A stretch of 64,000 nucleotides of DNA from contig NZ_JADOBG010000002.1 of the NCBI RefSeq assembly GCF_016786215.1, forward strand, positions 1 through 64,000. Direction: 5' to 3'. The position numbers and the translations under genes are program-made. Positions 15,936-24,963 of this stretch are shown here, one piece after another. How positions within the stretch are numbered: position 1 is the stretch's first letter; every line of letters starts with the position of its first letter. The notes below the pieces were generated by a model that was not told the origin of the DNA, ran no database searches, and saw nothing but the letters and a program-made list of their open reading frames with translations. This DNA comes from Legionella bononiensis (GTDB lineage Bacteria; Pseudomonadota; Gammaproteobacteria; Legionellales; Legionellaceae).

Positions 15936-16259
15936 ATGACTATTCCAGAAATTATCCAGCAACAATTGCTGCACACGAATAAAGCGATCGTTTGGTCTTG
16001 GGGCGTATCTAAATGGCATGAACTATCATCTAATGCACTTGCAATAAGAGTTCATGCGCGTTATTTAGATGGTTTTGTCTGTATCGAGTTGGATGAGGCG
16101 CAAGACTTATACAATATTTCCTTTTACCTTAACAAAGACTTTTCAGACATGCTAGTGTGGCCAGTGATACCCTATAAACCGATAAAAGGAGTCTATTGCG
16201 ATCAACTGGTTGAATTCATTGATAACAGAATAGAAAGAATACCCGATTATAAATACTGA
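15936..16259 (+). CDS. Unknown 107-residue protein divergent from DUF932 gene
   Basis: A soluble 107-residue protein with several Trp and Tyr residues (VWSWGVSKWHEL, MLVWPVIPYKPI). AGGAGA precedes the ATG and is part of the leader repeated upstream of the DUF932 gene, so the two divergent genes are probably co-regulated. An ordered alpha/beta fold seems likely, but no family is recognised. A GC-rich hairpin lies immediately downstream, before the gene at 16312. Confidence 0.65.
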   Translation: MTIPEIIQQQLLHTNKAIVWSWGVSKWHELSSNALAIRVHARYLDGFVCIELDEAQDLYNISFYLNKDFSDMLVWPVIPYKPIKGVYCDQLVEFIDNRIERIPDYKY

Positions 16260-16266
16260 CTATTGC

Positions 16267-16291
16267 CCTACTCCCTACCGTAGGGAGTAGG
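16267..16291. terminator. GC-rich intercistronic hairpin
   Basis: CCTACTCCCTAC and GTAGGGAGTAGG form 12-bp arms around a single C. The stem is strong for this AT-rich region but lacks a U-tract on the plus strand, so it may be an mRNA processing or attenuation element, or a protein-binding palindrome, rather than a classical terminator. Confidence 0.5.
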
Positions 16292-16311
16292 CCATTAACA
16301 GGAGTAGATTC

Positions 16312-17121
16312 ATGAAAAAACTATCGTTTGCCGTTAAAGCAAACATGAATAAACCACCTAGAGTTCACGTGCAATCAGCCGATAAAAAAACAACCTATGG
16401 CTCATTTCAAGCAAATAACTGCGATGAATTCGATAGCTGGGACAAATTAAGCCAGGACGAAGCCATTGAACTAAAGCACTACATGAATAATCTTGTGGCT
16501 ATTGAGCATTATTTTTCCACAAAGGCTCTGTCCGAACAAAAAGATTTTAGGATCCGATTACCAGGTAGTTTTATTGATGCTATTGATGAGCTCAGCAGGT
16601 TATGCTTTGAAGAACACATCGACTTGAATGTTTATGATGCCATGATAAGTGCCGCTATTGGGCAACTTAAAATAAAGACAGCAAGCCTTCCTGATGAAAA
16701 AAAACAGCAAGCGCTTACACTGCTTAATCAACTAGGATTATCTGAAAATGTAAAAACAGATGTTTCCTTGAAAATACAGGCGATATTTTCTGAATTATTA
16801 TCCATTCATAACAAATCAGAAAAACTGCACCAAAAAGCCAGAACGCTTTTCAATAAAGATAAAAGTATTGCGCCAAAAACCATTGAAGAAATCGCAAAAG
16901 GTGAATTATCAACCTCTAAATGGTTAGTAGCTTGTGCTGTAGAGATTTTACTGGAGGAAAAACCAGATATAGTGCAAAAAATATTAACTGATGACGATAT
17001 CTTGTTTTTGTGGGCAAATCCATTACTAAAAAATCATAGACCGCTCAAGGAACTGCTCGATAAACTAGAATCTTTGAATAACTCGGAAACGTTAAGCAAT
17101 AAACTAAAATCCATGGATTAA
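16312..17121 (+). CDS. Unknown 269-residue protein
   Basis: A soluble, mostly helical 269-residue protein with an AACAGGAG ribosome site before the ATG. The N-terminus is basic (MKKLSFAVKANMNKPPRVHV); the rest is rich in Lys, Glu and Leu. I see no catalytic motif and no family I recognise. It is on the same strand as the toxin-antitoxin pair 48 bp downstream and about 50 bp after the gene at 15936, so it may be part of the same accessory operon. Confidence 0.65.
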   Translation: MKKLSFAVKANMNKPPRVHVQSADKKTTYGSFQANNCDEFDSWDKLSQDEAIELKHYMNNLVAIEHYFSTKALSEQKDFRIRLPGSFIDAIDELSRLCFEEHIDLNVYDAMISAAIGQLKIKTASLPDEKKQQALTLLNQLGLSENVKTDVSLKIQAIFSELLSIHNKSEKLHQKARTLFNKDKSIAPKTIEEIAKGELSTSKWLVACAVEILLEEKPDIVQKILTDDDILFLWANPLLKNHRPLKELLDKLESLNNSETLSNKLKSMD

Positions 17122-17169
17122 GTTTAGTTAAATACTTTCCAAATTATCACATTTATGCTATAAATTATT

Positions 17170-17523
17170 ATGAAAATAAAATTTTACCAAAAACAATCGG
17201 GCAAAAACCCCGTGGCGGAATTTCTAAATGATTTGCCGTCCGATGAGATAGCGCGACTTGCTGGTTGTTTAAAGAGTATTGAAGAGCTAGGGTTTGACAG
17301 CCCAAGGGTACAATTCAGGCAAATAAAAGGCTCGCTTTGGGAAATTAAAATTAAAACATCGCGCAGTGGTTATCGGTTTTTTTATGTGTGCATTCAAAAA
17401 GAAATCATCGTTCTTTTACATGCCTATAAAAAACAATCACAAAAAGCGCCAAAGCAAGAAATTGAACTGGCTGAAAAACGAATGATGGAGGTATACGAGA
17501 ATGAAAGCACTTACCTTAAATGA
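17170..17523 (+). CDS. HigB/Gp49-family toxin (RelE superfamily)
   Basis: A 117-residue protein of the phage Gp49/HigB type of type II toxins, presumably a ribosome-dependent mRNA endonuclease. Typical features: start KIKFYQKQSGKNPVAEFLNDL, the block FRQIKGSLWEIKIK, the RSGYRFFYVC strand and VLLHAYKKQSQKAPKQEIE. The gene order toxin-antitoxin with overlap (23 bp with the next gene) is the HigBA arrangement. The ribosome site is weak. It probably stabilises this accessory region or serves defence. Confidence 0.88.
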   Translation: MKIKFYQKQSGKNPVAEFLNDLPSDEIARLAGCLKSIEELGFDSPRVQFRQIKGSLWEIKIKTSRSGYRFFYVCIQKEIIVLLHAYKKQSQKAPKQEIELAEKRMMEVYENESTYLK

Positions 17524-17791
17524 ATTTATTGACGATAAAATCAATCAAGATGAAGAATTTGCCAAGCACTATGAGCGTGAGCAAATTATTAATAATATAG
17601 CAGTAATGATTGTAAATGCCCGTAAAAAGCGACATATGACACAATCTGAATTGGCTAATAAAATTGGAACCAAACAATCGGTTATTTCTCGCCTTGAAAG
17701 TGGCAATAGTTCATTTATTCCCTCATTAGAGACCCTGGTGAAGGTTGCTGATGCGCTGAACATGCACTTAAAATTGCAATTACAGGCCTAA
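17501..17791 (+). CDS. HigA-type antitoxin, XRE/Cro helix-turn-helix
   Basis: A 96-residue partner antitoxin. A single Cro/CI-type helix-turn-helix spans about residues 35-90 (TQSELANKIGTKQSVISRLESG). The N-terminal acidic helix (NEFIDDKINQDEEFAKHYE) is the likely toxin-binding part. It overlaps the toxin gene and has AGGAG-like sequence inside the toxin coding region. It presumably neutralises the toxin and represses the shared promoter upstream of 17170. Confidence 0.9.
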   Translation: MKALTLNEFIDDKINQDEEFAKHYEREQIINNIAVMIVNARKKRHMTQSELANKIGTKQSVISRLESGNSSFIPSLETLVKVADALNMHLKLQLQA

Positions 17792-17839
17792 TTACTCTTT
17801 GGCCAATATGGATTAACAGTAAACTTTAAAGGACATTAA

Positions 17840-20338
17840 ATGGCATTAGATTTTTCCAAATTGGGTACGGGACAAACTGTTGATACTGTTTTAAAACCGA
17901 GAGAAATTTTTAATGCGTTACCCAATAAAAAATCAAACAAATTCCATTATCCCCGCGATGTGCAATCTCAAGTATGGAGCAAGTGGTTTGACCGAAAAGA
18001 GGAACGAAACCTGGTCATAAAAATGAATACAGGCGGCGGTAAAACAGTGGTTGGCCTTTTAATTTTAAAAAGTTGCTTGAATGAGAAGAAAGGACCTGTA
18101 GTTTACATTGTTCCAGATAATTTTTTAGTAGAGCAAGTTTTATCCGAAGCAAAAGATCTTGGATTAAATGCAGTCGATGACCCTGAAAATGAGAGTTTTT
18201 TAAAAGGGAAAGCAATTTTAGTAACTAATATATATAAATTAATTAACGGAAAATCAGTATTTGGTGTTGGGGATGAAGGAACTAAAATACCCATTAAAAC
18301 GATCCTTATTGATGATGCCCATGCATGCGTAAATACAGTCGAAGAACAATTCACTTTGAATGTATCATCCTCTAACCCGGCACATAAAAAAATATTTAGT
18401 ATTTTTGAAGAGGCAATGAAAAGGCAGTCGGAAGCAAAATATTTGGAGATTAAATCAGGGGATCCTTTTGCCTACATCTTAATCCCATATTGGAACTGGC
18501 AAGAAAATCTTAGTAATGTAATGCAGGTTTTAATTGAAAACAAAAATCATGAAGAAATAAAATTTAAATGGGCATTAATAAAAGAAAATTTAGAGCGATG
18601 TAGTTGCGTGATTAGTAAGCATGACATTGAAATTACAAGTAATTGTATTCCAATTGATGTGATTCCGTCTCTGAGTAATGCATCAAGAAAAATATTTATG
18701 ACCGCCACATTATCGGACGATAGCGTCTTAACGACTCATTTTGGTGTAAGCCCCCAATATCTTAATACCCCCATCACTCCAGATTCAGCGGGGGATGTAG
18801 GTGACAGATTAATCTTATTACCACAAGCTCTTAACACCAATATGTTCGATAGTGATGTTAAAGCATTATGTTTGGAATTATCCAAAGAATATAACGTGGT
18901 AGTTATTGTCCCCTCTAACAAGCGAGTGGAGTTTTGGGAGGATGCAGCGGATCTCATTTTAAATAAAGACAGTATGCTTCATGGAATTGAACAACTTAAA
19001 ACGACTCATATTGGCTTAACGATTTTAGTTAACAAATATGATGGGATTGATTTACCCGAAAATGCTTGCCGATTATTAGTTATAGATGGATTACCAGCAG
19101 CCCGAAATAATATTGATAAAATTCGCCAGAGTGAGCTTGCAGGTAGTTCGAACAGAGTAAATCAAATAGTTCATAAAGTGGAACAGGGGATGGGGAGAGG
19201 AATTAGATCTAATGATGATTATTGCGTCATTTTTCTTATGGGGAAAGATCTTACTTCTCAGCTTTATACGAGCGAAACTTTAGAACTATTTTCACCCGCG
19301 ACAAAGGCTCAATTAGAATTATCAGAGCAAATAGCAGACCAAATAAAAGATAAGGGAGCTGATGAGATTAAAACTGTCATAAACTACAGTCTAAAAAGGG
19401 ATCCTCAATGGGTTAAGTTAAGCAGAGGTATTATGGCAGACTTAAATTATTCCAATCAAAATAAAACTGACCCAATAAAAATAGCTTTAAGAGAGGCTTA
19501 CGATTTAGATCGCTCTGGGAAACCACAAGAAGCAGCAAATAGAATTTTGAATGAAATCAATAGGTCAACTGAAGATCCTTTATTAAGAGGCGTGTTAAAA
19601 CAATACATGTCGGAATATATAAACAAGTACGATAAGGTGGAATCGCAAAAAACTCAGCTATCCGCTATATCTGATAATTTAAGAGTTCTTAAACCAATCG
19701 AAGGCATCTGTTATAGGCCACTACAAAATCATACCGGATCACAAGCAATACAATGTTCTAACTATTTAAAAGAAAAATTTAAAGATGGAAACAAACTTAT
19801 TATCTATGCAGAGGGAGTATTTTCAAAACTTGTATTTAGTGAAGGCACTGCAAATATATTTGAGGATGCTTTTAAAGAGTTAGCATACCTACTTGGCTTT
19901 ATAGGCCAACGCCCCGAAAATGATTATGGAAAAGGACCAGATAATCTCTGGCTGTTGGATGATTTAAAATTTTTAGTTATTGAATGTAAAAATGGTGCAA
20001 CCACTGATCTTATTTGTAAACACGATTGTAATCAGCTGAATGGTTCTGAAATTTGGTTTAATAACAATTATGGCAATGGTGCTAAATGTGTACCTATTAT
20101 GATTCATTTATCTGCTTGTTTTGAGTATGCGTGTTCTCCAAGTAAAAATATAAAAATAATAAATAAGAGCTTGTTAGAAAAGTTAGTTAATAACGCTCGT
20201 CAATTTATAAAATCTATAGCCTCTGATAATAAGTTTGAAGACAGTCAAACTGTCAAACAACGTCTTAATCAATACAAGTTAGAGGCTGATGATATTACAG
20301 CCAACTACACAACTCATTTTAAAACAAAAAAAACCTGA
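17840..20338 (+). CDS. DEAD/DEAH-type helicase with C-terminal PD-(D/E)XK-like nuclease domain
   Basis: An 832-residue protein, start after AAAGGAC. Superfamily 2 motifs: Q-like region near residue 40, motif I MNTGGGKT (about 61-69), motif II IDDAHAC (about 157-162), motif III MTATLSDD (about 292-299) and motif VI QGMGRGIRS (about 447-455). The C-terminal part has a PD-(D/E)XK-like pattern: KGPDNLWLLDD, then FLVIECKNGA (about 698-720). A helicase fused to a nuclease 50 bp after a toxin-antitoxin pair is typical of defence islands. A role against phage or plasmid DNA is inferred, not shown. The next gene, 127 bp downstream, may be its partner. Confidence 0.8.
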   Translation: MALDFSKLGTGQTVDTVLKPREIFNALPNKKSNKFHYPRDVQSQVWSKWFDRKEERNLVIKMNTGGGKTVVGLLILKSCLNEKKGPVVYIVPDNFLVEQVLSEAKDLGLNAVDDPENESFLKGKAILVTNIYKLINGKSVFGVGDEGTKIPIKTILIDDAHACVNTVEEQFTLNVSSSNPAHKKIFSIFEEAMKRQSEAKYLEIKSGDPFAYILIPYWNWQENLSNVMQVLIENKNHEEIKFKWALIKENLERCSCVISKHDIEITSNCIPIDVIPSLSNASRKIFMTATLSDDSVLTTHFGVSPQYLNTPITPDSAGDVGDRLILLPQALNTNMFDSDVKALCLELSKEYNVVVIVPSNKRVEFWEDAADLILNKDSMLHGIEQLKTTHIGLTILVNKYDGIDLPENACRLLVIDGLPAARNNIDKIRQSELAGSSNRVNQIVHKVEQGMGRGIRSNDDYCVIFLMGKDLTSQLYTSETLELFSPATKAQLELSEQIADQIKDKGADEIKTVINYSLKRDPQWVKLSRGIMADLNYSNQNKTDPIKIALREAYDLDRSGKPQEAANRILNEINRSTEDPLLRGVLKQYMSEYINKYDKVESQKTQLSAISDNLRVLKPIEGICYRPLQNHTGSQAIQCSNYLKEKFKDGNKLIIYAEGVFSKLVFSEGTANIFEDAFKELAYLLGFIGQRPENDYGKGPDNLWLLDDLKFLVIECKNGATTDLICKHDCNQLNGSEIWFNNNYGNGAKCVPIMIHLSACFEYACSPSKNIKIINKSLLEKLVNNARQFIKSIASDNKFEDSQTVKQRLNQYKLEADDITANYTTHFKTKKT

Positions 20339-20465
20339 ACACTTTAAATATATAATGGGAAACAACTAAAAAACAGTATTTCATCAATAGTAAAAGGAAT
20401 ACTTCTTTAGCATTATTTTAATAGCTTTTGAGCTAGTTGAACGCACGTCTAAACAAAGGATAAGC

Positions 20466-21329
20466 ATGGGGACTGTACTTAATTTAATTGTTGATTCGAT
20501 ACAAGAAGGTTTTTTACACCCATCAAGATTTATAAAAAAAATCAAAAGTCACTCTCAGCTACAAATGTTATTAAAAACACCTCCCCAAACGGCTAACGCG
20601 GATCAAATAATTCATTGGAACAGGTGGGATAGTTTTTATTTTGATAAAAAATACACCATGAATCTAAGGGAAAGATACTACTCAACACAACAATATATCC
20701 CAGAATTAGAATATATTGTCACAGTTAACGAAACAGAAAATTGGTGGTGTGATATTCGCGATATTGATTGCCTTGGCGCATCAAAATCAGATCTGAGCCT
20801 GTTTAAAACCCTTGATGATTTCGCAACAACAGTTAACCATAATTTAATCGCCGACATATCAGAACAAAATTTAAATAAAAATTTGCAGTGGGAGGGCGGA
20901 CGAATATTCAATAATCCTTCATTTTATTGCTATGCATGGGATAACAACCGCATTCATTTATGTAATAGTGGGGGATCTCATCATTTTTCAGCAGCTCGAT
21001 ATCTTGCCTTAAAATTAAATAAAAAGTTTCCTGTTTGCGGTAGACTATATACAGTTCATTTAGACTCACAGTCCGTATTTTCTTTATTAAACCAATTTGA
21101 TCTTTTTTCTGTAAATAGTAAAGACTGGTTCTTTATTAGTGAAGAATGTGAACATTTTGGTGCTCCAGTTGGATTTTACCCTGCTCCACGACCATTTTAT
21201 GACCAAACAATTATTTTCCTTCCCCGTAATAATAAACGCTCAATGAGGATCTCGAAACTATTTAAACAAATTCAGCTATTTGATTTTAGCCTTTTCTTAT
21301 TAAAGTCTCTAAAAAAGCAAGAGCATTGA
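20466..21329 (+). CDS. Unknown 287-residue protein following the helicase-nuclease
   Basis: A soluble 287-residue protein starting after AAAGGAT. It is rich in aromatic residues and His (NWWCDIRDIDCLG, SGGSHHFSAARYLALKLNK, EECEHFGAPVGFYPAPRP). The SGGSHHFSAAR block and the paired His and Cys residues look conserved and could be a catalytic or metal site, but I cannot name the family. On the same strand as the helicase-nuclease, it is a candidate second component of that module. Confidence 0.7.
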   Translation: MGTVLNLIVDSIQEGFLHPSRFIKKIKSHSQLQMLLKTPPQTANADQIIHWNRWDSFYFDKKYTMNLRERYYSTQQYIPELEYIVTVNETENWWCDIRDIDCLGASKSDLSLFKTLDDFATTVNHNLIADISEQNLNKNLQWEGGRIFNNPSFYCYAWDNNRIHLCNSGGSHHFSAARYLALKLNKKFPVCGRLYTVHLDSQSVFSLLNQFDLFSVNSKDWFFISEECEHFGAPVGFYPAPRPFYDQTIIFLPRNNKRSMRISKLFKQIQLFDFSLFLLKSLKKQEH

Positions 21330-21664
21330 TGGCCAATGCCGAGCCATTACACACAATTTCAAAACTGGCTTTCTGATATCACAAGGGTACACACTTTAGT
21401 GATAGGCAGAAAACAAGAGGGTTACATCTATCATATGATTTAAATATTTACTTTTGATAGATGACTTCCAAAGCATCTGGATTTAATTGATAAAAACAGA
21501 TTGCACGTTCCTGTTTCAAGTTCAATCAACACCAAGGACAACATATAATATACAAAAGAGGATTTGTTCAGTACCAGAAAGATGGAATTTTGGGACATTA
21601 TTGTTTAATTAAATTGCAACTCAATATCCCAAATATAATCTCTATAGGTTGAAAAGAAAAATAT
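21330..21664. other. Gene-free stretch
   Basis: About 330 bp of AT-rich sequence between convergent genes. I see no open frame of note, no strong hairpin apart from the palindrome at its right end, and no promoter I would defend. Confidence 0.5.
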
Positions 21665-21694
21665 TTCTAAAAGCTATTTAAATAGCTTTTAGAA
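21665..21694. repeat. 30-bp perfect palindrome at pseudogene 3' end
   Basis: Perfect 30-bp palindrome with arms TTCTAAAAGCTATTT and AAATAGCTTTTAGAA. It overlaps the stop codon of the minus-strand pseudogene at 21689. It could act as a bidirectional terminator (A/T-rich stem ends) for the convergent genes on either side. Confidence 0.65.
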
Positions 21695-22282
21695 CCCATT
21701 CCGGCAATGGTGCATTATAATCCAGGGTAGAGACTCTCCATACTCCCAAACCTCACTATTATAATTTCCAGTTGAGCCAAAATCAAAATTAGGGGCTAAC
21801 TGTTTTATGTACATATAGGCTAATAGACCTGTGTCTCTTCCTTCAACCCAATCCGCGCATAGAAATTATTGCCTTTAAAAAATCGCTCATGCTCAATCCA
21901 ATCTTGAGAGTTTTTGTCAATTGGCCAGCAAAGTGTGTGTATTTGATACTTTTTATAACGATTTTTTCCTTTGAATAGGTCATTTAAAAAGTTTTTAAGC
22001 CCTTGGCTTCTAAAATAAGTATGCCCCTCATCACCATAATGTTTAAAAAATAGCTCGGAAAATCGCTCTATAGGGCTTTTTTCGATAACAAAAAAATATG
22101 GCCAAAGGGAGAGGGTTAAGAATCAAATAGCGTTTAATATCAGGCCTTTTTAGCAGCAAATTATTATTGTAATATATTTTTAAGCGTCGAAAATTGAGAA
22201 AGCTGTGGATAGAATAACTTAGGGTAATTAATCCACCTACGATATATAGCGTTATCAAAAACTCTTTTACACTCACATCCAT
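21689..22282 (-). pseudogene. Frameshifted gene for a membrane-anchored protein
   Basis: Starting at 22282, the intact start encodes a membrane segment (KEFLITLYIVGGLITLSYSI) and then continues across three frames. The first shift is at the seven-A tract 22090-22096, where FF leads into VIEKSPIERFSELFFKHYGD in another frame. The second is near 21862, where NFYA leads into DWVEGRDTGLLAYMYIKQLA. The frame then runs to a stop at 21689-21691 (ending MHHCRNGF). All three pieces read like real protein and join without gaps, giving about 197 residues. Either two recent indels or sequencing errors explain it. Family not recognised. Confidence 0.7.
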
Positions 22283-22525
22283 TGCTTACACCATAATTCC
22301 TAAATCAAAAATCTTTAAATGAGGACTTTTAACGATCGGTTAATTATAACATTCTTATGGGGAATTGGCGTGTACGGTGATTCAGGCAGTTACGTTGCAC
22401 ATTCTGTTTAAATTACATTAATGACAATCAATCGTATTTGATTTTGAGCGCAATCGGGTTATAATATAATTAACCATACCTGCCACGCCTCTTAATAATG
22501 CGGACCAGGGCGGGTTATTTACTTT

Positions 22526-22981
22526 ATGCATTCAAAAATGGTTTTTAATAAACCACCTCTTTCCATACCAGAACAAATACATCACTTACGGCAAAAAGGG
22601 CTATTGTTGGATAATGAACAAGAAGCTAGCCAGTATTTGACGACCATTGGTTACTATCGTTTGATGATTTATTTTAAGCCTTTTCTCATTAGCTCTGCGA
22701 CAAACACTAGCCAATTTAAACCTAACACGCGATTTTCGGATCTTTTAAATTTGTATGCCTTTGATAGAGAGCTACGCTTATTAGTTATCGATGCCCTAGA
22801 GAGAATAGAAGTCGCTTTTCGTACCGCTATATCAAATGCCATGAGTTTGAAATATGGCGCACATTGGTATCTAAACATGGATTTATTTTCTTCGACTGAG
22901 CAATATCAGATGTTTTTGGAGGAGGTTAAATCACATCTGAAACGTTCACACGAAGACTTTATTAAAACGTATTCTTTTTAA
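22526..22981 (+). pseudogene. Truncated Abi_2 (AbiD/AbiF-type) abortive infection protein
   Basis: The N-terminal half of an Abi_2-family protein: KPPLSIPEQIHHLRQKGLLL, YLTTIGYYRLMIYFKPF, LLNLYAFDRELRLLVIDALE and RIEVAFRTAI are family hallmarks. Intact members are about 300 residues; this one stops at 151 after EDFIKTYSF. The following sequence (open frame 22983-23123 with a 46-residue tail, including EDDVFMLWAKQLLDQGHNP) is not an Abi_2 C-terminus, so a deletion or recombination joined it to another gene remnant. Anti-phage activity is unlikely in this form. Confidence 0.75.
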
Positions 22982-22982
22982 G

Positions 22983-23123
22983 ATTCTCACCGAGGATGAT
23001 GTGTTTATGTTATGGGCTAAACAATTGCTCGATCAAGGGCATAATCCTAAGAAGATAATACATAAAATAGATGCACTCAATAAAAATGAGCTAATTAATA
23101 AGATTAAATGTTATAAAAAATAA
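22983..23123 (+). pseudogene. Unidentified gene tail fused downstream of Abi_2 fragment
   Basis: An open frame of about 46 codons with coding character (ILTEDDVFMLWAKQLLDQGH, ending INKIKCYKK) but no start codon with a ribosome site. It looks like the 3' end of a gene whose 5' part was lost in the same event that truncated the Abi_2 gene. Family unknown. Confidence 0.4.
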
Positions 23124-23174
23124 TATGATAAAATGGTAACCATTTGCATAGATAGTTTTTACAAGAGAGGTATT

Positions 23175-24049
23175 GTGTTCTTAACATTTGCTAACGGTTG
23201 TATCATTGTTCTGGGGCTTGTGCTTACGTGGTGCATTCTATTTTCTATTTTCGATGAAAAATCATCGCGGCGTTTGGGTATAAAGCTAGGGATCTTGGTG
23301 CTGTTTTTGTCTCCATTCATTGCTAAATTGAGCTATGATTTCTATGCAACTGCTTCACGGCAATTGTTTCTTATGGGTGCCAATGGCGAAATTCAATTAG
23401 CGTATTCACCATTAAAAGTGCCAAAGACCCAAAATAACCATTATTGCGATCGCTTTACAGACAGCAAAGGTAATTTATTAAACCGCTCTACAATAGGTGA
23501 TAAGCATCTATTTTGTGGTGTTTTTTGGAATATGGGGGAACATGATGTGGTGTTTTTGCCTTATAAACTTTTAGGCAATAATAAAGCCATCTATTGGGCT
23601 TCACCAGAACTAAAAATTATCGGCCCAATGCCGCCTGATCTCCTTTTAATAAAAAGCAAAGCAAAAAATACCAATTCGACTTCATCAGAAAAACCCAATA
23701 GAATTTATGTTGAAGGAGGGAAAACAGCGCACATTATAGTAACAAAACAATTTGAGCTTCCATCTGATAAGGCTCACAAGGAAAAAACAATTTCCCCTGG
23801 GACAGTGTTATCAGGAGTTACTCTAAAGACTTTCGACGTCTCAGAAAAACTAAGCCAAGCACGTTTTAAATTATTCATTGGAAATACATTATGTATCGCC
23901 TCGTCAGATACACATATTAGGCCTGATTACGATACAGCAATGCTATAGCTAGCATCATCAGCCTAAATTGTTCTAATGATGAGGAACATGCGATTCCTAT
24001 AGAAGCAATAGCAACCGTTTCTGGAAGAACACTATATCCTAAAGAATAA
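23175..24049 (+). pseudogene. Membrane protein with TraB/VirB10-like tail (paralogue B), C-terminally frameshifted
   Basis: GTG 23175 is preferred because GAGAGG lies about 5 bases upstream. Two N-terminal membrane segments (about residues 2-25 and 35-52) precede an extracytoplasmic region. From RIYVEGGKTAHIIVTKQFEL onward it matches the gene at 13652 (IISPGTVLSGV-like, Cys). The frame ends at TAG 23946-23948. The missing end, SLNCSNDEEHAIPIEAIATVSGR, continues in another frame to TAA 24047-24049. It matches INCANENSKSIPLEAVGLVSGR of paralogue A, proving a one-base frameshift near 23945. Function may be lost unless this is a sequencing error. Confidence 0.7.
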
Positions 24050-24101
24050 GCGGTGAGCTAAAGCACGCTCACACCGTGATCAAAAAAAAGGAACTATTAT
24101 A

Positions 24102-24560
24102 ATGCGCATAAATCTAAAAACACCAATACACTACTTCTCTTTTTTACTGTTAGTTCTGTCCTATTTGTCGCTTTCTTTTGAAACCGCTTTAAAATCAGGG
24201 GTATTTTCCTCTTATGGCGATTTATTTACCCCAATAACTCATATTTTTTACTGGCCAAGGTTTGCTTTGCTTCTAGCGCCTGCGCTTGTTTTGATTATTC
24301 TTTCTTCTGTTAAAATGAAGAATCATGAGCTTATTTTAAAAGGGTTTTTCCTTTTTGCATCACCAATTATTGTAAGTAATAATATCAGTTTATTTTCATC
24401 CCCTAATGTAATTCCCATTTTAAATCAGCCACAACACTTCATACAGCTTTATTATTATGCTTCATGGTGCAAATCAATAACTTGGATGGGGATTATTATA
24501 TTAGGTTTGATTTGGACTTTTCAAAAAGAACTAAAGCCCGTAGGAGCACAAGCCCATTAA
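24102..24560 (+). CDS. Four-segment membrane protein
   Basis: A 152-residue protein with AAAAGGAA before the ATG. Hydrophobic segments lie at about residues 10-28, 48-70, 80-98 and 122-140. No family recognised. It follows paralogue B in the same way that the membrane protein at 14292 follows paralogue A, although the two membrane proteins do not look alike. Confidence 0.6.
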   Translation: MRINLKTPIHYFSFLLLVLSYLSLSFETALKSGVFSSYGDLFTPITHIFYWPRFALLLAPALVLIILSSVKMKNHELILKGFFLFASPIIVSNNISLFSSPNVIPILNQPQHFIQLYYYASWCKSITWMGIIILGLIWTFQKELKPVGAQAH

Positions 24561-24669
24561 GATATAGTGCATTCATTACCATTGCTATGGAGCGGGGGGA
24601 TTATTTATTGCTTAACAAGTAATCCAGTTTGCATTGATAAAATCAAAATAACAATAAGAGGTATGTACA

Positions 24670-24963
24670 ATTAAAACGTGGAATCCATTTATTTACAAAA
24701 GCAAAGTATATCAACTCGATCATCTAAACGAATTGCGTTGGGAATTTGTTCAACAGGAAGCTACAAATAAGCCTGAAATTCGATATGCGTTTGTCATTGA
24801 ATTTGGTTTGCATTGCTTTACTCGTGGACTGAATACTCATATAAAGGAGACATGGCAAAATATTGATCCCGAATTAATCTACTCAGACTCCAGAGAGCAG
24901 CGTATTTTTTGTTTTTCTCGCTATACTGGGTTGAATTACATATCTGGGGCAAAAGCGAATTAG
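24670..24963 (+). CDS. Conserved hypothetical protein with unusual start
   Basis: The coding frame is open from 24658 and reads WNPFIYKSKVYQLDHLNELR, then EIRYAFVIEFGLHCFTRGLN, then QRIFCFSRYTGLNYISGAKA. There is no ATG, GTG or TTG at the N-terminal end. ATT 24670 lies 7 bases after AGAGG and may serve as the start, or an ATG may have mutated; TTG 24733 would lose conserved-looking residues. About 97 residues. The last nine codons coincide with a 25-bp sequence repeated in inverted orientation at 25118-25142. Confidence 0.5.
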   Translation: MKTWNPFIYKSKVYQLDHLNELRWEFVQQEATNKPEIRYAFVIEFGLHCFTRGLNTHIKETWQNIDPELIYSDSREQRIFCFSRYTGLNYISGAKAN

